Origin: a virus | Direction: 5' to 3' (one strand) | DNA length: 24,763 nt | Virus record (IMG/VR): IMGVR_UViG_3300042304_000666 | Coordinates: 1 to 24,763 of that record | Shown here: positions 21,667 through 24,763 of the stretch, one piece after another | Numbering within the stretch: the stretch's first letter is position 1 | Layout of the letters: each line of letters begins with the position of its first letter | Notes under the pieces: generated by a model | Seen by the model: the letters and a program-made list of their open reading frames with translations, nothing else | Database searches by the model: none | Told to the model about the DNA's origin: nothing | Translations under genes and position numbers: made by a program

Positions 21667-22466
21667 TATAAAGTAAATACCTTGCCATCAACTACACAAG
21701 AATAATCAGGTGCAATATGAATCATTTGAATATGAGGATAGTCGTTTACAATATGAGCAACTGCAAATCCCTTTTGCCAATCATGGTGCTGGCTGTATTT
21801 CATTCCATCACTCTTTTCATCACACATGTGTCCAATTTCATAGCCACGAAGTGTTTCACCTTCACCACCGTTTCTAAGTTCATATGTTACCATATGTGAG
21901 GCAATTCTGTGTGAGTGTCCTCTAATTAAAGAAACTTGTAGGTCTTCCATATCTTTTCTTACTGCTCCTGTTGCAGATATAGAAAGTCCATGATGTACGT
22001 GAATATCTCCAAAACGGCGTTTAGGAAGTTCGTTATAATAAATGTATTCGTATCCTAATGAATCCAGACTCCACAAAGACTCTGGTGTAACCTCTTTAAT
22101 GTAATCAGGAAGCTTTGCATCTACATAATTAAATACTCGAATATCGTGGTTTCCTAAAGCTGAAAAAAGTTGTGCGTCTGGAAGCATCTCTCTAGTCTTA
22201 GCATAAAAATCTCTTGCTTCTTTTGCTTCGTGCCTCATCATGGGAACAATAAGATCTTTGCTATCGTTTTTATGATAGTTTAAAAACTCTGCTGATCGAC
22301 CTTCTGTATACTTGCTATAGCAAGCTTGATCGTCTGTATCCCCAAGGTAGTCCACAACGTCTGGCTTAAACCATTTCATTACTTTAAACCATAGGGCTAT
22401 CATCTTATCATCTTGATACGGGAACTGCTGATCGGATGAAAGCATCCATTTTAAATCGTTGCTCAT
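21666..22466 (-). CDS. Calcineurin-like metallophosphoesterase
   Basis: 266 residues with all family motifs: SSDQQ (D12-x-Q14 in place of DxH), YLGDTDD (40-46), GNHD (105-108), HHG (158-160) and GHSHR (183-187). Two metal ions would sit between these. Substrates range from nucleic acid ends (Mre11/SbcD-like) to cyclic nucleotides and proteins; the short length and lack of a capping domain do not decide. It is the first gene after the control region at 22487-22548, which suggests early expression. Confidence 0.88.
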   Translation of the reverse strand: MSNDLKWMLSSDQQFPYQDDKMIALWFKVMKWFKPDVVDYLGDTDDQACYSKYTEGRSAEFLNYHKNDSKDLIVPMMRHEAKEARDFYAKTREMLPDAQLFSALGNHDIRVFNYVDAKLPDYIKEVTPESLWSLDSLGYEYIYYNELPKRRFGDIHVHHGLSISATGAVRKDMEDLQVSLIRGHSHRIASHMVTYELRNGGEGETLRGYEIGHMCDEKSDGMKYSQHHDWQKGFAVAHIVNDYPHIQMIHIAPDYSCVVDGKVFTL

Positions 22467-22483
22467 TTTCTACCTTAATATGT

Positions 22484-22508
22484 AAAAAAGTCACGGGTAC
22501 GTGACTTT
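22484..22508 (-). terminator. Intrinsic terminator or attenuator on the minus strand
   Basis: Stem AAGTCACG/CGTGACTT (eight pairs, loop TACC) followed by a run of six T on the minus strand; the plus strand side has only three T, so the signal is directional. It ends the structural transcript coming from the right. It also lies only ~6 bases downstream of the predicted start of the promoter at 22521-22548, so it may act as an attenuator for the early operon. Confidence 0.85.
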
Positions 22509-22510
22509 GA

Positions 22511-22529
22511 TGTTACAGTAATTGTAACA
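22511..22529. promoter_or_regulatory. Dyad operator over the early -10
   Basis: TGTTAC and GTAACA flank a seven-base centre (16 of 18 non-central bases symmetric). The dyad covers the TACAAT -10 completely, the classic place for a repressor or activator to block RNA polymerase. No cognate regulator is identified; the small HTH proteins at 8735 or 21053 are candidates. Confidence 0.6.
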
Positions 22530-22548
22530 TATTGATTTAGATTGTCAA
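22521..22548 (-). promoter_or_regulatory. Early/replication operon promoter
   Basis: TTGACA (22543-22548) and an extended TGTTACAAT -10 (TACAAT at 22521-22526), 16-base spacer. It is the best-scoring -35 in the window. Predicted start near 22514, before the hairpin at 22487-22508. It faces the metallophosphoesterase and the replication genes. Confidence 0.75.
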
Positions 22549-22560
22549 TAGGTTATTTAT

Positions 22561-23013
22561 TTAACCTGCGATATTTCCCGATGCAGTCCAGTGGATCTTA
22601 GCCTCGGTAGGCAATGCTTTAGTTGTAGTCGTAGCAGCTTTACACCAAATACTAAACCCAGTAGTGCTGGGAGCAATTACATATGGAGTGTACGCCGCAT
22701 TTGTTGAAGTAGTTGCAAATGATATATTTAGATTAATTGTTGGAATCCCATCAAAGACTACCCCAAATGGGACTGGAAAAGATTTCATTGTAGGAGAAAG
22801 CGCTAGCTGCTGGATTCCGCCTATTGTAGTATTTAAACCTCTTGAAACTACTGCAGTGCCGCCATTGACAGTTTTATCAGCAACTACTTGAACTGAAGTT
22901 GTAGAGTCTCCTTTAGCTATAACATTAATATTTTCAATAATTTTACGCAGCATATCTGCAGTTACTGGATCACCGTCTCCAATTGATACAGATTGTAAAT
23001 TATTAATTGCCAT
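22561..23013 (-). CDS. Small structural protein, fibre- or tip-like
   Basis: 150 residues, Thr/Ala/Val-rich and beta. After a short helical start (DMLRKIIENINVIAKG) come repeated strands, and the end KIHWTASGNIAG resembles the last strand of lectin-like domains found on phage fibres. The sequence has no signal peptide or membrane segment. It is the last gene before the terminator and follows the coiled-coil trio and FN3-like protein, so a virion role is likely. AGGAG precedes the ATG. Confidence 0.65.
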   Translation of the reverse strand: MAINNLQSVSIGDGDPVTADMLRKIIENINVIAKGDSTTSVQVVADKTVNGGTAVVSRGLNTTIGGIQQLALSPTMKSFPVPFGVVFDGIPTINLNISFATTSTNAAYTPYVIAPSTTGFSIWCKAATTTTKALPTEAKIHWTASGNIAG

Positions 23014-23023
23014 TATTTATCTC

Positions 23024-23197
23024 CTATAGTGGTAAAGAATCTTCAAATTCTTTAATAGACTTTTCTTTTTCTTCTTTTTCTTGAATTTGCTGAGTTATCT
23101 CAGCACGTAATATGGCAATTTGTGTCTCATAGCTTGAGACAATTTCGCCAATACGCTGCTGCAAAGCAGTTATAACTAATTCGGCTTTATCTGCCAT
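23024..23197 (-). CDS. 57-residue coiled-coil protein
   Basis: Starts at the ATG at 23195-23197 after AAGGA. Heptad-like hydrophobic spacing (LVITALQQRIGEIVSSY, IAILRAEITQQI) then a very charged stretch (QEKEEKEKSIKEFEDSL). It is probably one long helix that forms an oligomer. It is the third of three adjacent small helical proteins; role unknown, possibly in tail or fibre assembly. Confidence 0.7.
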   Translation of the reverse strand: MADKAELVITALQQRIGEIVSSYETQIAILRAEITQQIQEKEEKEKSIKEFEDSLPL

Positions 23198-23217
23198 TGT
23201 ATATCCTTAATCTAATA

Positions 23218-23430
23218 TTAAGATAGTTCTTCTATCTTAGTTTCTAATGCTGTTATGCGTGAGTCAATATCTGTAGATTGAGCGTTAAGACTTGCAATCT
23301 GATCTGTATCTTTTATTGATTTTGCATTTTCCTCAATTAAGGAAATTTCAATATTAAACTTGCTGTAATTCAAGTTTTTTAGATGTTGATTAACGATCAC
23401 AACCTTTTCTTCATTTGTTAATGCAGTCAT
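23218..23430 (-). CDS. 70-residue coiled-coil protein
   Basis: Strong AAGGAGG ribosome site eight bases before the ATG. Helical throughout; the C-terminal part (IASLNAQSTDIDSRITALETKIEEL) has clear heptads of a coiled coil. A dedicated TTGACT/TATAAT promoter lies upstream. Possible chaperone or small virion component. Confidence 0.75.
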   Translation of the reverse strand: MTALTNEEKVVIVNQHLKNLNYSKFNIEISLIEENAKSIKDTDQIASLNAQSTDIDSRITALETKIEELS

Positions 23431-23448
23431 TTTTTGCCTCCTTCCTAT

Positions 23449-23476
23449 ATTATATCATTTAGCCCTGATTAGTCAA
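23449..23476 (-). promoter_or_regulatory. Promoter inside the structural region
   Basis: TTGACT (23471-23476), 16-base spacer, extended TGATATAAT (-10 at 23449-23454). The same TTGACT -35 appears at the terminase promoter, and the AAATGATATAATATA context matches the lysin promoter. It overlaps the end of the upstream small gene and would start just before the AAGGAGG site. Confidence 0.7.
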
Positions 23477-23665
23477 GGCTATTTTTTCTATCTCCAGGGT
23501 ATCAATAATGCTTATAATGCTATCTAGCACAGACTGCCTAGTTGGCTTTTCGGCATGATCCCCAAGTGGTACACGGGATATGTCTTCACGAAGAGCAGAC
23601 ACATGTAAATTCATAATGTTAATTTTACTCTGTATTATCTCTATTTTTTCTATATTATTTATCAT
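23459..23665 (-). CDS. 68-residue helical protein
   Basis: ATG at 23663-23665 lies one base after the stop of the FN3-like gene. Two helices, NIEKIEIIQSKINIMNLHV and SVLDSIISIIDTLEIEKIAL, separated by a polar loop (RVPLGDHAEKPTRQ), suggest a helical hairpin. No family recognised. Coupled to the structural gene before it. Confidence 0.7.
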   Translation of the reverse strand: MINNIEKIEIIQSKINIMNLHVSALREDISRVPLGDHAEKPTRQSVLDSIISIIDTLEIEKIALTNQG

Positions 23666-23666
23666 T

Positions 23667-24763
23667 TTATGCGTACGCCGTATAAGCAGTAAAAGCGCTG
23701 CTAAGACCAGTGGTGGTGTTATTTGCTCTTACTCTAGTTCTGGCCCAGTTTCTATTGCTTGCTTGGGCTCCCGTTGTTCCGCCTCCTGAGCTTGCTGAAA
23801 AGAAGTAAGTTGCGCTTCCAGTAGATGGCGATCCCGTTTGGCTGCTTGAATACTGAACCTGAAACTCAAGATTTGTTGCATTTGAAGCAGTTGCTGAAAG
23901 CGTATAGTTGTTGCCAGAACCCCAACTAATAAATGGACCGCTTGTAATTGCTGGAGTTACTGGAGCTGGAGCAGATGTTGTAAAACTGTAGTTAGCTGAT
24001 GCCGAATTACCAGTAGAAGAATAAACAGTTACTGTTCCAGAATAAGTTGTGCTTGATCCTAGAAAAGAAAAAGTATAACTATTAACATTTCCAACATATA
24101 AACTATCTACATAAGCATAAGATTGATTGGTTGATGACCAATTAATTGTTGCTCCGCTTGTACTAATATTAGTATTAGCATTCATTGTAATTGTTGGAAT
24201 TAGTGGGGCCTGAGTTACAGTAAATTGATATCCAGAGCTCCATGAACTTGCTACTGATGATGGTCCTACGCTTGTTTCACCAACTGAAGCAACAGATCTA
24301 ATATACGCATACCAAATAACGCTAGCAGAGCTGGCGGTAGTTGGTCCAGTAGGATCAGTTAGTGGATTAGATGATCCAGAATCATCTGGTGTTACTGGAA
24401 ATGTTGGAGCAACTCCTGTAGTCCAATACATTTGATAATACGGTCCAGATCCTCCAGTAAAATAAACTACTACTGGTTGTCCGCTAGAATTACCAGCAGT
24501 TACATTATAAATAGTTGGCGCTGTTAAAACAGAAGTGGTTGTAAAAGATGTTTCATTTTCAGGACTTACTAGTTCATCATAGTTTCTAGTTCTAATTTTA
24601 ATATAATATGTTGTACCACCAGATAACCCAGTTAAAGATATTGTAGTAGAACTTGAAGTCCATGTTCCAGGATATGATCCACTAGATGTTCTATATTGAT
24701 ATTCAATTGGATTTGAATATAAATAGTTACTACCATCTGTTCCAACTGTTACTGGTATTGAAG
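23667..24763 (-). CDS. Multi-domain Ig/FN3-like virion protein, N-terminus outside window
   Basis: At least 365 codons, open to the right edge; an internal Met at 24431 is not the start, because the frame continues upstream with protein-like sequence. The first visible module, with IEYQYRTSS, TTISLTGLSGGTTYYIKIRTRN and SFTTTS, is a fibronectin type III pattern. Further Ser/Thr/Gly-rich beta modules follow (TITMNANTNISTSGATINWSS; TPAITSGPFISWGSGNNYTL). The C-terminus ends FTAYTAYA. Such proteins are tail, baseplate or capsid decoration components that bind carbohydrate or host surface. Confidence 0.85.
   Translation of the reverse strand, partial: SIPVTVGTDGSNYLYSNPIEYQYRTSSGSYPGTWTSSSTTISLTGLSGGTTYYIKIRTRNYDELVSPENETSFTTTSVLTAPTIYNVTAGNSSGQPVVVYFTGGSGPYYQMYWTTGVAPTFPVTPDDSGSSNPLTDPTGPTTASSASVIWYAYIRSVASVGETSVGPSSVASSWSSGYQFTVTQAPLIPTITMNANTNISTSGATINWSSTNQSYAYVDSLYVGNVNSYTFSFLGSSTTYSGTVTVYSSTGNSASANYSFTTSAPAPVTPAITSGPFISWGSGNNYTLSATASNATNLEFQVQYSSSQTGSPSTGSATYFFSASSGGGTTGAQASNRNWARTRVRANNTTTGLSSAFTAYTAYA

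Noticed and set aside
24432-24763. Met at 24431 as start of the FN3-like protein
   Set aside because: The same frame continues upstream to the window edge with a clear FN3-type module, so the gene begins outside the window.

Overview
The window is most likely part of the genome of a tailed double-stranded DNA phage (Caudoviricetes). It carries both terminase subunits, a CHAP-type lysin, a five-tRNA set, a nearly complete replication and recombination kit, and fragments of structural genes. All 44 protein genes and all five tRNAs that I can support lie on the minus strand, so transcription runs from right to left. The sequence is AT-rich, genes are packed with ATGA or TAATG overlaps, and GTG/TTG starts occur. 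One strong promoter appears to give a leaderless message. These traits would fit an actinobacterial host with a low-GC genome, for example a freshwater lineage, but the host is an inference. There is no integrase, repressor or bacterial housekeeping gene, so nothing here suggests a prophage.

Layout in transcription order. (1) 24763-22561: end of a structural region. It holds a large Ig/FN3-like protein cut by the right edge, three very small coiled-coil proteins, and a fibre/tip-like beta protein, closed by a clear intrinsic terminator. (2) 22548-22467: a control region with a TTGACA/TACAAT promoter, a dyad operator over the -10, and the terminator hairpin just downstream of the predicted start. 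(3) 22466-17136: metallophosphoesterase, zinc-ribbon and DNA-binding-like small proteins, a possible helicase loader, DnaB helicase, an out-of-frame overlapping gene, a short DnaG primase, and a gp32-like zinc ssDNA-binding protein. (4) 17110-8735: a DnaE-type polymerase, MazG-like hydrolase, RecA, a PD-(D/E)XK resolvase-like protein, bacterial-type SSB, three membrane or basic microproteins including an XapX-like one, a Cas4-like nuclease, a RuvC-like resolvase, and small zinc and HTH proteins. (5) 8733-6978: glycosyltransferase, nucleotidyltransferase and a DUF1599/Nmad1 protein, perhaps a DNA or surface modification set. (6) 6946-4370: terminase small and large subunits and a zinc protein. 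(7) 4361-3653: tRNA-Met, a small acidic protein, then tRNA-Arg, -Leu, -Gly and -Gln. (8) 3601-1841: CHAP lysin, thermonuclease, Hsp20, and an FmdB-like zinc ribbon behind a structured leader. (9) 1773-1: a secreted Ala/Thr-rich protein that starts with TTG and ends, as far as seen, in proline-rich tandem repeats cut by the left edge.

The genes form a largely self-sufficient replisome (DnaE, DnaB, primase, two ssDNA-binding proteins) plus recombination enzymes (RecA, Cas4-like nuclease, two resolvase types). No sliding clamp, clamp loader, ligase or RNA polymerase is visible here. The most unusual signals are regulatory. Several promoters share an extended -10 (TGNTATAAT). Five predicted transcripts begin with, or within a few bases of, a stem-loop. 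The early control region joins promoter, operator and terminator in about 60 bases. One tRNA has a Leu anticodon on a short-variable-arm body.
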